Shown here one piece after another: positions 53,901 to 63,388 of a stretch of 64,000 nt of DNA. The DNA comes from Acidobacteriota bacterium. GTDB taxonomy: Bacteria > Acidobacteriota > Terriglobia > Terriglobales > Acidobacteriaceae. The notes beneath the pieces were generated by a model. That model made no database searches. It was given only the letters and a program-made list of their open reading frames with translations, and was not told the origin of the DNA. Made by a program: the position numbers and the translations under genes. Position 1 is the first letter of the stretch. Every line of letters starts with the position of its first letter. The stretch is from contig JABCZI010000004.1 in NCBI GenBank assembly GCA_013289765.1, positions 62,001-126,000 of the forward strand. The letters run 5' to 3'.

Positions 53901-54521
53901 ATGAAAACGAACCCCAGCACTGCTGAGTTTGCCCTGGTCGCACTAATCGTGCTTTCCGCCACGACGCTGTTATTTGCTGTCACTATCCGCGGGTCCTCAG
54001 GGAATGGAGAGGACAGCGGCGCGCCACATTGGCTGTTGCTGGGACGGAGCAAAAACTTATCGTTGCATGGCAATGGCAAGACCGCTACGATGAGGCGAGA
54101 GATTGTTTGTCCCAATCAAGACGTTGAAAATACGCAGCCCGCCCCAGTGCTTACCTTAAGCGGAAGTTGCGATAGTGGCGCCACCATGTTGGTGTATCAG
54201 TTTCAGTCCACTGCGGCGAACCTGGCGGTGACCTTCAAATCTTTAGCGGGCTTTGATGGCACAAACGCAAACAATTTTGGGGTGATGATTTGCGACAGCC
54301 CGAATAACACGATCGAGCTTTGCACCAACGCCCCTGCCAGCAACATTCCAAACATCACCACCACGACCACGAAGGGTTCGGTCACGTTTACAGTGCCGGG
54401 TACCTTTCCTAGTTATTCTGCGGGGACTGCACAGCAGGGGCAAGGACTGACCTTTTTTGTAATTATCCAGGAAACGCCCCCCTTGCCGCTGGGTATGCAG
54501 CCTACGGTCGTAATCCAGTAG
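53901..54521 (+). CDS. exported protein of unknown function
   Basis: A 206-residue product with a signal peptide or anchor (ALVALIVLSATTLLFAVTI), preceded by a good ribosome binding site (GGGGAGAGAAC before the ATG). The mature part is a beta-rich domain with paired Cys (REIVCPNQ, SGSCDSG, VMICDSPNN, ELCTNAP) suggesting two disulfides, then a Thr-rich segment and a pro-rich end. I recognise no family. It is co-oriented with the pseudogene 158 bases upstream and convergent with the kinase gene. Confidence 0.55.
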   Translation: MKTNPSTAEFALVALIVLSATTLLFAVTIRGSSGNGEDSGAPHWLLLGRSKNLSLHGNGKTATMRREIVCPNQDVENTQPAPVLTLSGSCDSGATMLVYQFQSTAANLAVTFKSLAGFDGTNANNFGVMICDSPNNTIELCTNAPASNIPNITTTTTKGSVTFTVPGTFPSYSAGTAQQGQGLTFFVIIQETPPLPLGMQPTVVIQ

Positions 54522-54543
54522 GCCAACGCAAAGACGATATTTC

Positions 54544-57500
54544 TTAGCTGCGGTGCCGAGGAGAGGCTTCGGCATCGGCGGCTTTGCGCGCAAAGAGGTG
54601 AAAGCCTCTCCGGATCGCCTGCCGTTTTACGAGTTCGAGGTTGGACCGTGCTGAAGGCAGGTGTCCGCTCAGGGTCTGCACGTCAGCCAGAGCCAAGCGG
54701 GCCTGCCACTCAAGGAGGAGGAGCCCCTTCCCTGCAGCACCGCTTTGCACCTTCTGCAACTCGCGCTCTGCCTCGGCTGTTTTCGCGGTTTTGCCGAGCA
54801 GCTTGGCTCTAGTAATCGAAAGGGAGAGAGTGGTGGGCAAATCATGCGCTCCAAGTTTTTGCGCGAGATCAATTTCTCTCGCCGCTTGGTCATACTTTCC
54901 TTGCGCAATCAACGACTGAGCAAGGACGTCCTCGGCAGCGGTGCGCTGATCGGAATCATTTTCTGTTTCAAACTCTTTTGCGGCATCTCGCGCCAGTGAT
55001 TCTGCCTGCGCAGCTTCACGGTTTTCCAGAGCGAGATTGGCGAGGGACAGCTGACTCTGTGCCATTCCTCCTTTCTCTCCCAATTCGCTGCGCATGCTGA
55101 GGGACTGTTGATAGGACTGGTACGCGCTTTGGAGATCGTCTTCTGCGAACATCACATCACCCATGCCGGCAAGGGCCGTTGCCCACCTGCTCCTGAGCTG
55201 CAGTTGACTCGCTTTGTCGATTGAGTTCTGGAAGGATCGTTTCGCGTTTTGCAGATCCGCTTGCAGGTAGGATAACGAACCCAGGTTGATCGAGGCCTCC
55301 GCTATTCCAGCTTGATCACCAATTTCCTCCCCAGTACGAACAGAGTCCTCGAATGATTTGCGGGCAGCGGCGAAGTCGCCCTGCAAGGAAAAATTGACGC
55401 CGAGATCTTCCTGAGCTAACAGAGCGTCGGCCTTATCACCAATCGAAGTGGCAAGCGCCAGCGCTAGCTGGTATTGCCGCGTCGAATCGTCCAGCATCTG
55501 CTGGGAGGCCTGCACATTGCCAATGTTGATGAGCGCCCCAGCTATATCTTTCTGCGCCCCAATCTTCCGCACCAGCGACAAAGCTCGTGCATGCATTTGG
55601 TACGCGGCGGAGAGTTGCCCTTGATCGCCGAGCACGTTTGCCACACAGGTGAGACTTCTCGCCTCCCCGCGCAGGTCGCTCACGCGCCCGAGAATTTCAC
55701 CCGCCTGTATTCCTGCCGCCTTGGCGCGCTCCGGATCGCCTAAGTTGCGAAGTGCCCAGCACTGCCGAAGCATAGCTTCCGCTTTGAGCCCCTCGGCGCC
55801 CTGCTGCCCGGCTTTTCGAATCGCGCGCTCCGCGGCAGCCTCGGCGCGCATATAGTCAGACAAGGAGGCTGCGGAATTAGCTTCCGCTAAATCTATGCGG
55901 GGATCGTCTCTCATGGGTGCGGCGATCTTCCGCAAGCCATTGATCGTCGAAAGCGCATCCTGCCCTTTCCCCGCGGAGACTTGTGCATCGGCCAAGTGCA
56001 GACCATATTCGGGATCATCCGGGAACACTGTCCACAATGAATGGTAAATGTCCACCGCTTTGGTCCATTCGCGTGCTTCCTCGCGGAATCGCGCTTCGAT
56101 GCCCAATGCATCGCGACGAGAAAGAGCGGTGGACAACTCGAACGCGCGTTGCGATTCCGCTTTAGCCTTGTCGTCATAACCGAGTTGCGACCATACTTCG
56201 GCCAACGCATGGTGAGCTAAAGCATAGTTAGAATCCTTTTGAATGGCTAGCGTAAGCAGAACGCTAGCTCGAGTCGCGTCAAATGATCGAAGTTTGGCGA
56301 GACCCTCGGCATAGAGTTTGGCGGCTTCGGTGTTTTCCGGTTCCGACGCTCGTATGTTCGCGGCCTGTTCCGGAGTAACTTCTCCCGCCCCGCATTCATT
56401 TCTGAGAGTCTGTCCGAGCTGACGCACCAAATCGAAAAACTGAGTCTCAGTCCCAACCTGGGAGAATCTTCCAACGATTTCTCGGGCAGTGGCGTTCTGT
56501 ACGCGCACATCGACGCGAATCTGACCGTCCAGATCAAGGTAGGACCCGAGGACAATCAGATTCGCTCCCAGGATGTTATGGACTTTCGCCAGCGTGTCAG
56601 CAGAAAGACTTTCCGCGTCGGGAAGCGCCAGGTCAGCTTTTGCACGGGCGACATTCTCGACCGGCACGGTGCGCAGCTTGTCTCCTGCCGCAAGTTCGGT
56701 CGTGAGCATTTCAGAAAGGGCCATGGAAAGCCAATCCTGCTGCTTATCTGAGCCCAGACTCTTGAAACCGAGAACAGCTACGGAAGGGCGGGACTGAGCT
56801 ATCCTGCCGCGGGATGATCTTGTCCGAGTAACGAAATAGCCAGCAAGCCCGAACACCACTACAAAAAAACCGAGAGCGGCGGTCCAAATGAAGCGCGTCT
56901 TGGGCCTTTGCAAGACCAGGGTACCCGTCATGAAGCGTTCCAAGTCCGACCGTAGTTCGGATGCTGTTTGGTAACGCCGCGCAGGGTCCTTCTGAAGCGC
57001 TTTCAGGACGACGTGATCCAGGCCCCGGGGAACCTTGTTATTAATTTGACTGGTCGGGACCGGATCGCTATTGAGGATGGCGTTAATGAGCAACGGCGCC
57101 CCGGACTCCGAAAACGGCCGCTTGCCTGTTGCCATTTCGTACAGCACCGCTCCGGCTGCCCAAATATCCGTGCGAGCATCAGCTAGTGCGCCCCGGAGCT
57201 GCTCAGGAGCCATGTAGGGGAGCGTGCCAGCGTATTGCGAAGTCCGTGTCAACAACGACGCAGTCACGTCGTCACTTCTCAGGCGCGGCGCGAGCTCAGC
57301 CAATCCGAAATCGAGGATTTTTAGCCGCCCGTCCGGAGCAACTCTCAGGTTTCCGGGTTTTAGATCGCGATGGATCAGTCCCTGACTATGGGCCTCCGCG
57401 AGACCCGTAGCCAACTGAACGCCGAGGCGAATTGCTTCTTCAGTATTAAGGGGCCCGGAAGAAAGCTTCGTATCTAAGGTGATTCCGGGTATGTACTCGG

Positions 57501-57756
57501 TAACCAAAAAGTCGAGGCCGTCCTCATTGCCGAATTCAAAAATCGTGGCGATGTTGGGATGGTTGAGGCGGGCGAGCGCCAAGGCTTCTTTGCGGAAACG
57601 CTTACGTGCAGCTTCATCGGCGAGCAAGCCCTGCGGGAGCAGCTTGAGCGCGACCTCACGTTCGAGTTGCTGGTCATAGGCCTTGTAGACGACGCCCATC
57701 CCACCTGCACCGATCTGGGCAAGAATCCGGTAGTGGGAAATCGTCTCGCCAACCAT
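54544..57756 (-). CDS. receptor Ser/Thr protein kinase with TPR repeats
   Basis: A 1070-residue protein. Residues 8-270 form a complete kinase: glycine loop IGAGGMGVVYKAYD, VALKLL lysine, LIHRDLKPGNL at about 129 and DFGLAEL, then an activation segment and YMAPEQL. One membrane helix follows near residue 300 (WTAALGFFVVVFGLAGYFV). The exported side starts with a FlgO/TolB-like domain (SVAVLGFKSLGSDKQQDWLS, then LSEMLTTELAAG) and a long set of TPR repeats to the C-terminus. This looks like a surveillance kinase; inputs and targets are unknown. I chose the ATG at 57756 (VGETISHYRI); an upstream Met at 57816 is less likely. Confidence 0.85.
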   Translation of the reverse strand: MVGETISHYRILAQIGAGGMGVVYKAYDQQLEREVALKLLPQGLLADEAARKRFRKEALALARLNHPNIATIFEFGNEDGLDFLVTEYIPGITLDTKLSSGPLNTEEAIRLGVQLATGLAEAHSQGLIHRDLKPGNLRVAPDGRLKILDFGLAELAPRLRSDDVTASLLTRTSQYAGTLPYMAPEQLRGALADARTDIWAAGAVLYEMATGKRPFSESGAPLLINAILNSDPVPTSQINNKVPRGLDHVVLKALQKDPARRYQTASELRSDLERFMTGTLVLQRPKTRFIWTAALGFFVVVFGLAGYFVTRTRSSRGRIAQSRPSVAVLGFKSLGSDKQQDWLSMALSEMLTTELAAGDKLRTVPVENVARAKADLALPDAESLSADTLAKVHNILGANLIVLGSYLDLDGQIRVDVRVQNATAREIVGRFSQVGTETQFFDLVRQLGQTLRNECGAGEVTPEQAANIRASEPENTEAAKLYAEGLAKLRSFDATRASVLLTLAIQKDSNYALAHHALAEVWSQLGYDDKAKAESQRAFELSTALSRRDALGIEARFREEAREWTKAVDIYHSLWTVFPDDPEYGLHLADAQVSAGKGQDALSTINGLRKIAAPMRDDPRIDLAEANSAASLSDYMRAEAAAERAIRKAGQQGAEGLKAEAMLRQCWALRNLGDPERAKAAGIQAGEILGRVSDLRGEARSLTCVANVLGDQGQLSAAYQMHARALSLVRKIGAQKDIAGALINIGNVQASQQMLDDSTRQYQLALALATSIGDKADALLAQEDLGVNFSLQGDFAAARKSFEDSVRTGEEIGDQAGIAEASINLGSLSYLQADLQNAKRSFQNSIDKASQLQLRSRWATALAGMGDVMFAEDDLQSAYQSYQQSLSMRSELGEKGGMAQSQLSLANLALENREAAQAESLARDAAKEFETENDSDQRTAAEDVLAQSLIAQGKYDQAAREIDLAQKLGAHDLPTTLSLSITRAKLLGKTAKTAEAERELQKVQSGAAGKGLLLLEWQARLALADVQTLSGHLPSARSNLELVKRQAIRRGFHLFARKAADAEASPRHRS

Positions 57757-58534
57757 CGCAGGGACCCGGATTACACTGGACCAAGCAAGTTTATGTCGGC
57801 TGAATTTTGCAGTCAATCGCCGACCGACACCATCGGCTGCGGCTGATCGGGAAGCATATCAGCGTATCCTAGCGTCAACGCTCGGCGTCACTGCCCTCAC
57901 ACGAATTGCGGGTGTGAGATGGACAAATGGGCCGTCAGCTTGCGACAGTCGCGTTAGCTGTTGCAAAATCGCGGTTACACTCATCGCGGTCCCTTAGCGA
58001 CTGGCCCAACTGGGGACTATGAAGATCAGGAAGATGCAGAAGCCGCTGGGCATCCCTTACGGCAGGGGATTTTGGACGCCTTTATGTGCATCCACAAGAT
58101 GAGCGCGCTAATCAGCATCCACCCGCCTGCGTATGTAGCCTCTTGCAACGTGTGCCGCACAACTTGCAACGTACACGTCCAACAACTGTCACCACATCTC
58201 CCCACCCGAACGGGAGTACATAGGGAGCTGCGCGAGAACTCTAGCGTATCGTTTCATAATCGTTCAGCCAGGCATACCCAAGCTGCGTAAAGCCCCCAAA
58301 CGTCAGTAAGTGTAGTCGCCGATTCCGCCAGTCGCGATCGCCAGTGATCTTTACTCTGCGCTCTGCGGCTTCCGTTGCCGGCGCCTTGAAATGTTTCATT
58401 CTGTTCTGCAACGCGGGATTGAGGAACTAGACTTTGAGCACAATATAGACACACTGACCTTTTTCGAGGATCAGAGCACTCGATTTCGGGGGATGGTTAG
58501 AGGCGACAAACTTTGGATCGATTAAATTTATGCA
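57757..58534. other. intergenic region between the kinase and tRNA-Leu
   Basis: About 780 bases that end the island. I searched for recombinase remnants on both strands and saw none. A plus-strand frame (57961-58290) is short and has no domain, and a minus-strand frame at 58254-58454 is also unsupported. The kinase promoter must lie in the right part of this gap (57757 and up). Confidence 0.5.
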
Positions 58535-58621
58535 TGGTGCCGGGAGGGGGAGTCGAACCCCCAAGACCCGAAGGTCGGCGGATTTTGAGTCCGCTGCGTC
58601 TGCCAGTTCCGCCATCCCGGC
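58535..58621 (-). tRNA. tRNA-Leu(CAA)
   Basis: On the minus strand 87 bases fold as a tRNA with a long variable arm. The 5' acceptor strand GCCGGGA pairs exactly with TCCCGGC near the 3' end, followed by ACCA (encoded CCA). The anticodon loop reads CTCAAAA with anticodon CAA, which decodes UUG leucine, and the T arm GGGGGTTCGACTCCCCC is perfect. The 3' half is duplicated at 43692-43753. Confidence 0.93.
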
Positions 58622-59217
58622 TATTCGTGGAAGTGATTTATTTTACAGCCTGTTCTCTGTTTCCCATTCCTTCTTCTCCCAAACAACAAATGAGAAACTG
58701 TGTAACAAAGTGTGGCGCTCTTCGGAGGATTTGCACAGCGCAACCTCATTTTGCCGATGAACTGTCGCGACTCATTCTCGGGCTTAGATGCGCATGACCC
58801 AGTCCTAAGAGTGGCACCCGCAGAGGATTCTACCACTATTGTCAGCGAATCCGATTTGGCCCGACAGTTAAACCGCTCCGGTCGCGCCCCCTCTACAGTT
58901 TCGCGGCGCGTGGGCAGGCTTACCACGCATCAAAATCTGGCCGCCTTTAGGATCCACTCTGTCCGTGCGTCGTTGGCCCAGAAGGAGAGGAAACCAACCG
59001 CTAATGTTTCGCTCTTCTGGCCGAAGGGCTCAGACGCGCTTCCTAGAAACGGTAACGTCCAGTTCGAAACAAACCTGCCGAGCCGTGCCAACTTCCTCTT
59101 TGCGCGTCATTCGTTCCTCAGCCAGATGAGAACATTAAAGAGACAACCCTAGCTGCCTAGTCTTGTTCCAGCTAACCAGATGAATATTTGCTACGATAAC
59201 GAGGCTGTGAGGTGACT
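58622..59217. other. intergenic region downstream of the island end
   Basis: About 600 bases between the tRNA-Leu 5' end and the DUF4242 gene. The tRNA promoter should lie at the left edge; TAAAAT-like bases at about 58634-58645 on the minus strand are compatible. Frames on either strand (58712-59152 plus, 58621-58926 minus) have no recognisable domain or ribosome binding site, so I call no gene. Confidence 0.5.
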
Positions 59218-59490
59218 ATGCCTGAATTTGTAATCGAGCGCGAGATTCCGGGGGCGGGGAATCTGTCGGATGCGGAACTACAGCAGATTGCCAGAAAATC
59301 AGTTGGTGTTCTCAACGACATGGGCCCGAAAATCAAGTGGCTGCACAGTTATGTGACTGGCGATAAGGTCTATTGTGTCTACTTTGCCCCGGACGAGGAG
59401 ACGATTCGCGAGCATGGGCGACGTGGCGGGTTCCCGGTGAATCGGGTGTCCGCAGTTCGTCGAATGATTGATCCCAGCACGGCCGGTTAA
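59218..59490 (+). CDS. DUF4242 (SCO4226-type nickel-binding) domain protein
   Basis: A 90-residue protein matching DUF4242: PEFVIEREIPGAGNLSDAEL, ARKSVGVLNDMGPKIKWLHSYV, DKVYCVYFAPDEETIREHGRRGGFP and NRVSAVRRMIDP. A structural member of the family binds nickel, but the biological role is not established. I use the ATG at 59218; the codon GTG two residues earlier is also possible. It is convergent with the kinase-STAND gene, with stops 12 bases apart. Confidence 0.85.
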   Translation: MPEFVIEREIPGAGNLSDAELQQIARKSVGVLNDMGPKIKWLHSYVTGDKVYCVYFAPDEETIREHGRRGGFPVNRVSAVRRMIDPSTAG

Positions 59491-59502
59491 CGCGGGCTTT
59501 AG

Positions 59503-62500
59503 TCATGACTTGGCAGTGCCCTTCGTGCCAAGTACCTCTTGGACCGCTTCCTCCACCGACATCTCCCATCCTGACGACCACGCCTCCAAGTCGGCGGCAT
59601 CGGTAAGCATGTTGCGCGCCGGTTCTAGCTTTCTTTCCAGCCTGGATTGCTCTGCGGGAATGAGAGGGGTGCCGATGCGCTGACGCAATGCGGCGGCCGC
59701 TCCCGCCAGGCGAAGCGCCTGCTGCGGCCTGGATTGTGCGGCTGCGCCTACAGCGAAACACTCTAGCACCCTGGCGATGCCGCGTTTATGTCCCAGGTCG
59801 CGAAAGATCTTCATACTCTCGCCATAAAGCGTCTCTGCATGCTGATGCTGACCGTCGGCTGCACTAAGCCTGGCCAGGTCGGATAAAGCACTCGCGATAC
59901 CCCAGCCGTCGCCCAACTGTCGAAAGGCTGAGAGACTCTGCTCGTAATAGGAGCGGGAAGCGATGGAATCAACCGATCCCCGCGCGAGGTCGCCGAGGTA
60001 GTTCAGGGTCCACGCGACTCCGGTGCTGTCGCCGACGGCGTGGAAGATGGCCAGGCACTCGTCATACAACGCGTGGGCGCGCGCATAGTCGCCCTGCAAC
60101 CGGACGACATTCGCCAGGTTGCTAAGTGCGCGAGCTGTATCAATGGCACTGCCCAGTTCTCTCCAGGTTGAGACGCACTGTTCGAAGAGTGAGCATGCGG
60201 TATCGAGGTCTCCGCGATCCCGGGTTGTCACCCCTAATGCATTGAGCGCCACAGCCACTCCCCTGTGGTCGTGCATGTCGAGGCAGGTTTTCAGGCACTC
60301 CTTATGAAGTTTCTGCGCGGAGTCGAAATCGCCCTGAGATAAAACCCCTGTGCAGAACAATAACCGAGCGCGCAATTTAGGCTGGACGGCGGCTGGCAGG
60401 TGAAGCAACCTGTCTAAGAACGCCCGACCCTCCGCGAAGTGTTCCCGCCTCTCCCAGAAATGAAACAGAGCGGCTCCGAGGCGCATACCCCAGTCCGCAT
60501 CCGAGGTTCGGATCAGAAATTCCAACGCGTCGCGAAAGTTTTGGTGCTCGAAATCGAAACGATCGAGCCACTCGGGATGAGTGCTTAGCTCTTCGCCGCA
60601 CTCCTCCGCCAGCACAATGTAATAGGCAGCATGGGCGCGCCGGGTTGCAACCTCTTCGCCACTCTCCACTAGACGTTCCAGTCCGTACTCCCGAATTGTC
60701 GAGAGCATAAAGGACCGCGGCTCCGCGCCGGGCTGCTCAAGTTGCTGGATCAGGCTCTTATCGACCATCGAGGACATGCCATCGAGCACATCAATGCCAA
60801 GGTCGGCCTTCGTGTCGCATACTGCTTCCACAGCTTCCAACGTGCAACCGCCGGTAAATACGGATAGGCGCCGAAACAAGTTTTGCTCTGCGCCATTCAG
60901 GAGGCTGTAACTCCAGTCCACGGTCCCGCGAAGGGTTTGCTGTCGCACAGGCAGGTCACGCGCACCTCCAGTCAGCAAATTCAACGAGGATTCCAGGCGG
61001 GTGAGCATCGCTGTGGGCGAAAGCATTTTGACGCGCGACGCGGCCAGTTCAATTGCCAGAGGCAGTCCGTCGAGCCGGCTACAGATGGTAGCGACGGCGG
61101 TGGCATTCTCCTTAGTCAGCGCGAAATCGTGCTTCACAGCTTTCGCGCGTTCTAGAAAGAGCGCAACCGCCGCGAAGCGGGAAAGCGCCTCCGGTGCGTG
61201 CGGAACAGACCGCAGGTCCGGCGCCGCCAGAGCCGGAACCGGCAGTTCGTGCTCGCCGTAAATATGAAGCAAGGCTTGGCTGGTAACCAGCACTTTCAAA
61301 TTGGGGTTTAACGTAAGCAACTCGGCAACGTCGGAACCGGCAGAGAGCAGGTGCTCGAAGTTGTCGAGCAACAGGAGCAGTGGCTGGGTTAGTCCACGCA
61401 CATACTCTTTCAAACTCTCTTGTGACGACTGACCGGGCATTTCCCGCAGTCCAATTGCTTGAGCTATTGCTCTAGTCATCGACTCGTTACTGCTGACAGC
61501 CGAAAGGGAAACGAAACATACACCACCCGTAAAGCCATCACCCATCTCGGTGACTACCTGTACCGCGAGCCGCGTCTTACCAATGCCACCGGGACCCGTC
61601 AACGTGACTAGTCGCACGTCGCGGCGACTCAGAAGTTGTCGAAGACTAGCCACTTCCTGCTCCCGCCCGATGAAGGCCGTGCGTTGTACGGGCATGTTGC
61701 TCGGAGAGCGCACGGTATTTCGTGTTTCGGGTTCAATGCGCAGATCACGAACTGTGGCGAGATCACGAGCCAAATCCCGGGTGGAGGAGTAACGCTGATT
61801 CGCGTCCTTGGCCAAGCACTTTTGAAGTATCCAAAAGAAAGGTGCCGGCGCCAGCACCTTCATGGACAGTTGCGGTTGGTCGCGGACAATGGCAGCCATT
61901 ATCTCCGCCCTGCCTCGGCCCTGAAATGCCGCATGCCCATTGACCATCTCGTAGAGCACCGCGCCAAACGAAAACTGGTCGGAGCGAAAATCGACGTCGT
62001 CACCACTGGCCTGTTCTGGCGACATATAACCGACGGTTCCCATCACCGTACCGGGATCGGTGAGTAAGTCGGCCTGAGTCGGGCGCTCCGGATCGAGAGA
62101 GTGATCGCGCAGCTTCGCCAGGCCGAAATCGAGAATCTTGGCATTGCCATCTTGCGCGACCATAAGGTTTTCGGGTTTGAGGTCGCGATGGACGAGCCCG
62201 GTTTCATGCGCCTTGGCGAGCGCATCGGCAATCTGCGTTGCGATCGCGATTGCCTTTCGATACGGCAAGGGCCCGGACGAAATCAGAGCACGCAGCGTCT
62301 CGCCACAAATCATCTCCATTGCGATATAGTGCGTGCCGTTTAGGTGCCCAAGCTCGTAAATGGTGACGATATTGGGATGATTCAGCGCCGAGGCCGCCTT
62401 GGCTTCGCGCTCGAAGCGGCTGAGAGCCTGAGGGTCGTGCGCTACGTCGTCGGGCAAGAATTTAAGAGCAACAAAGCGACCGAGATCGATGTCCTCTGCT

Positions 62501-62811
62501 TTGTAAACAACCCCCATTCCTCCGCCGCCGAGCTTTTCAATCACGCGGTAATGTGAAACTGTAGTGCCGATGAGGTTCTTCCAAATCTCTTTGCGGGCCT
62601 GGTTAGCAAGGATTTTGCCTGCCACCTCCATTGCAGGCGTTTCAATAAAATGTTGAGCCTTCTTCTCGTGAGCCAGCAGCGACTCCACTTCGTGGCGCAA
62701 TCCGTCATCCCCTGCGCAAGCAGACTGGAGAAACTCGGCGCGCTGGCCCTCATCAAGTTCCAAAGCCTGCTGAAAAAGTTCTTCGACGCGACGCCAAACC
62801 TCACGCCTCAT
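59503..62811 (-). CDS. Ser/Thr kinase - STAND ATPase - TPR signalling protein
   Basis: A 1102-residue multi-domain protein. An N-terminal helical region (residues 1-75) precedes a kinase domain (about 85-345) with IEKLGGGGMGVVYKAEDIDL, VALKFL, GLVHRDLKPENLMV and KILDFGLAKL. Next is a STAND/NB-ARC ATPase: Walker A TLTGPGGIGKTRLAVQVV near residue 405, Walker B LLLLLDNFEHLL and LPLAIELAASRV, then many TPR repeats (about 700-1060). There is no membrane helix. STAND ATPases act as signal-induced switches; here the output would be phosphorylation. It overlaps the ECF sigma gene stop by 11 bases (ATG inside CATGAGGCG), which indicates coupling. An upstream Met at 62826 is also possible. Confidence 0.85.
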   Translation of the reverse strand: MRREVWRRVEELFQQALELDEGQRAEFLQSACAGDDGLRHEVESLLAHEKKAQHFIETPAMEVAGKILANQARKEIWKNLIGTTVSHYRVIEKLGGGGMGVVYKAEDIDLGRFVALKFLPDDVAHDPQALSRFEREAKAASALNHPNIVTIYELGHLNGTHYIAMEMICGETLRALISSGPLPYRKAIAIATQIADALAKAHETGLVHRDLKPENLMVAQDGNAKILDFGLAKLRDHSLDPERPTQADLLTDPGTVMGTVGYMSPEQASGDDVDFRSDQFSFGAVLYEMVNGHAAFQGRGRAEIMAAIVRDQPQLSMKVLAPAPFFWILQKCLAKDANQRYSSTRDLARDLATVRDLRIEPETRNTVRSPSNMPVQRTAFIGREQEVASLRQLLSRRDVRLVTLTGPGGIGKTRLAVQVVTEMGDGFTGGVCFVSLSAVSSNESMTRAIAQAIGLREMPGQSSQESLKEYVRGLTQPLLLLLDNFEHLLSAGSDVAELLTLNPNLKVLVTSQALLHIYGEHELPVPALAAPDLRSVPHAPEALSRFAAVALFLERAKAVKHDFALTKENATAVATICSRLDGLPLAIELAASRVKMLSPTAMLTRLESSLNLLTGGARDLPVRQQTLRGTVDWSYSLLNGAEQNLFRRLSVFTGGCTLEAVEAVCDTKADLGIDVLDGMSSMVDKSLIQQLEQPGAEPRSFMLSTIREYGLERLVESGEEVATRRAHAAYYIVLAEECGEELSTHPEWLDRFDFEHQNFRDALEFLIRTSDADWGMRLGAALFHFWERREHFAEGRAFLDRLLHLPAAVQPKLRARLLFCTGVLSQGDFDSAQKLHKECLKTCLDMHDHRGVAVALNALGVTTRDRGDLDTACSLFEQCVSTWRELGSAIDTARALSNLANVVRLQGDYARAHALYDECLAIFHAVGDSTGVAWTLNYLGDLARGSVDSIASRSYYEQSLSAFRQLGDGWGIASALSDLARLSAADGQHQHAETLYGESMKIFRDLGHKRGIARVLECFAVGAAAQSRPQQALRLAGAAAALRQRIGTPLIPAEQSRLERKLEPARNMLTDAADLEAWSSGWEMSVEEAVQEVLGTKGTAKS

Positions 62812-63388
62812 GGCTCGCCCTTCCACGGCTCAACTCGCGCAAAAGCCAGATTTTGGCCAATTTCCAGTCCCGCATAACGGTATCACTGGAAACACGCAGG
62901 ACTTCAGCCGTTTCTTCGACGTTCAATCCGCCGAAGAATTTCAGTTCGACAACCTTGCTTTTCCTTTCATCCACCGCAGCCAGTGCTTTTAGAGCATCGT
63001 CCAGGGCCACCAGGTTCACGTCAGGTTCATCGCATACTGACGGAGCTTCTTCTAGAGAAATGTGAGGAGTCGCTCCGCCCCGTTTCAAATAGCCCCGCGA
63101 GCGTGCAAAGTCGATGAGAATGCGGCGCATCAATTGCGCCGATATTGCAAAGAAGTGGGCCCGATCCTGCCAATTCACTCGGCCGCAGTCCACCAGCCGT
63201 AAATAAACTTCGTTGACCAATGCTGTCGTCTGCAGTGTGTGGCCAGAGCGTTCCCCCGCCATGTACCGGCGCGCAACCTGGTGCAATTGCCTGTAGACCA
63301 ATGGCGTAAGCTTTTCCAGAGCCTGTTCGTCTCCGCTACTCCAGGCTTTCAGTAGGCTGGTGACTTCGTGACTAGAAGGAAAATCCAT
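62801..63388 (-). CDS. ECF-type sigma factor (kinase-associated group)
   Basis: A 195-residue sigma factor. Region 2 is ALEKLTPLVYRQLHQVARRY and HTLQTTALVNEVYLRLVDCG; region 4 is LKALAAVDERKSKVVELKFF with the helix-turn-helix NVEETAEVLRVSSDTVMRDW. The sequence fits the ECF group known for association with Ser/Thr kinases in Acidobacteriota and Planctomycetes. Its stop overlaps the kinase-STAND gene start by 11 bases, so the two are co-expressed and the kinase is likely to control this sigma by phosphorylation (inference). Confidence 0.88.
   Translation of the reverse strand: MDFPSSHEVTSLLKAWSSGDEQALEKLTPLVYRQLHQVARRYMAGERSGHTLQTTALVNEVYLRLVDCGRVNWQDRAHFFAISAQLMRRILIDFARSRGYLKRGGATPHISLEEAPSVCDEPDVNLVALDDALKALAAVDERKSKVVELKFFGGLNVEETAEVLRVSSDTVMRDWKLAKIWLLRELSRGRASHEA

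Larger units (their letters stand above)
43692..58590. mobile_element. tRNA-Leu-bounded genomic island (no integrase seen)
   Basis: A 62-bp perfect direct repeat bounds this 14.9-kb segment: a tRNA-Leu fragment at the left end and the intact tRNA-Leu at the right. The fragment and the gene 3' end point the right way for site-specific integration at a tRNA. The cargo is two TonB-receptor paralogues, an amidase, a frameshifted gene, an exported protein and a receptor kinase. No tyrosine recombinase or excisionase is recognisable, so it is a decayed or cis-mobilised element, or an old duplication (inference). Confidence 0.6.

Noticed and set aside
57961-58290. A 109-codon plus-strand frame at the right end of the island, considered as an excisionase or integrase
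   Set aside because: It lacks a helix-turn-helix or recombinase pattern and has no ribosome binding site.
58712-59152. A 146-codon plus-strand frame beside the tRNA-Leu
   Set aside because: No ribosome binding site, domain or leader could be seen; the composition looks non-coding.
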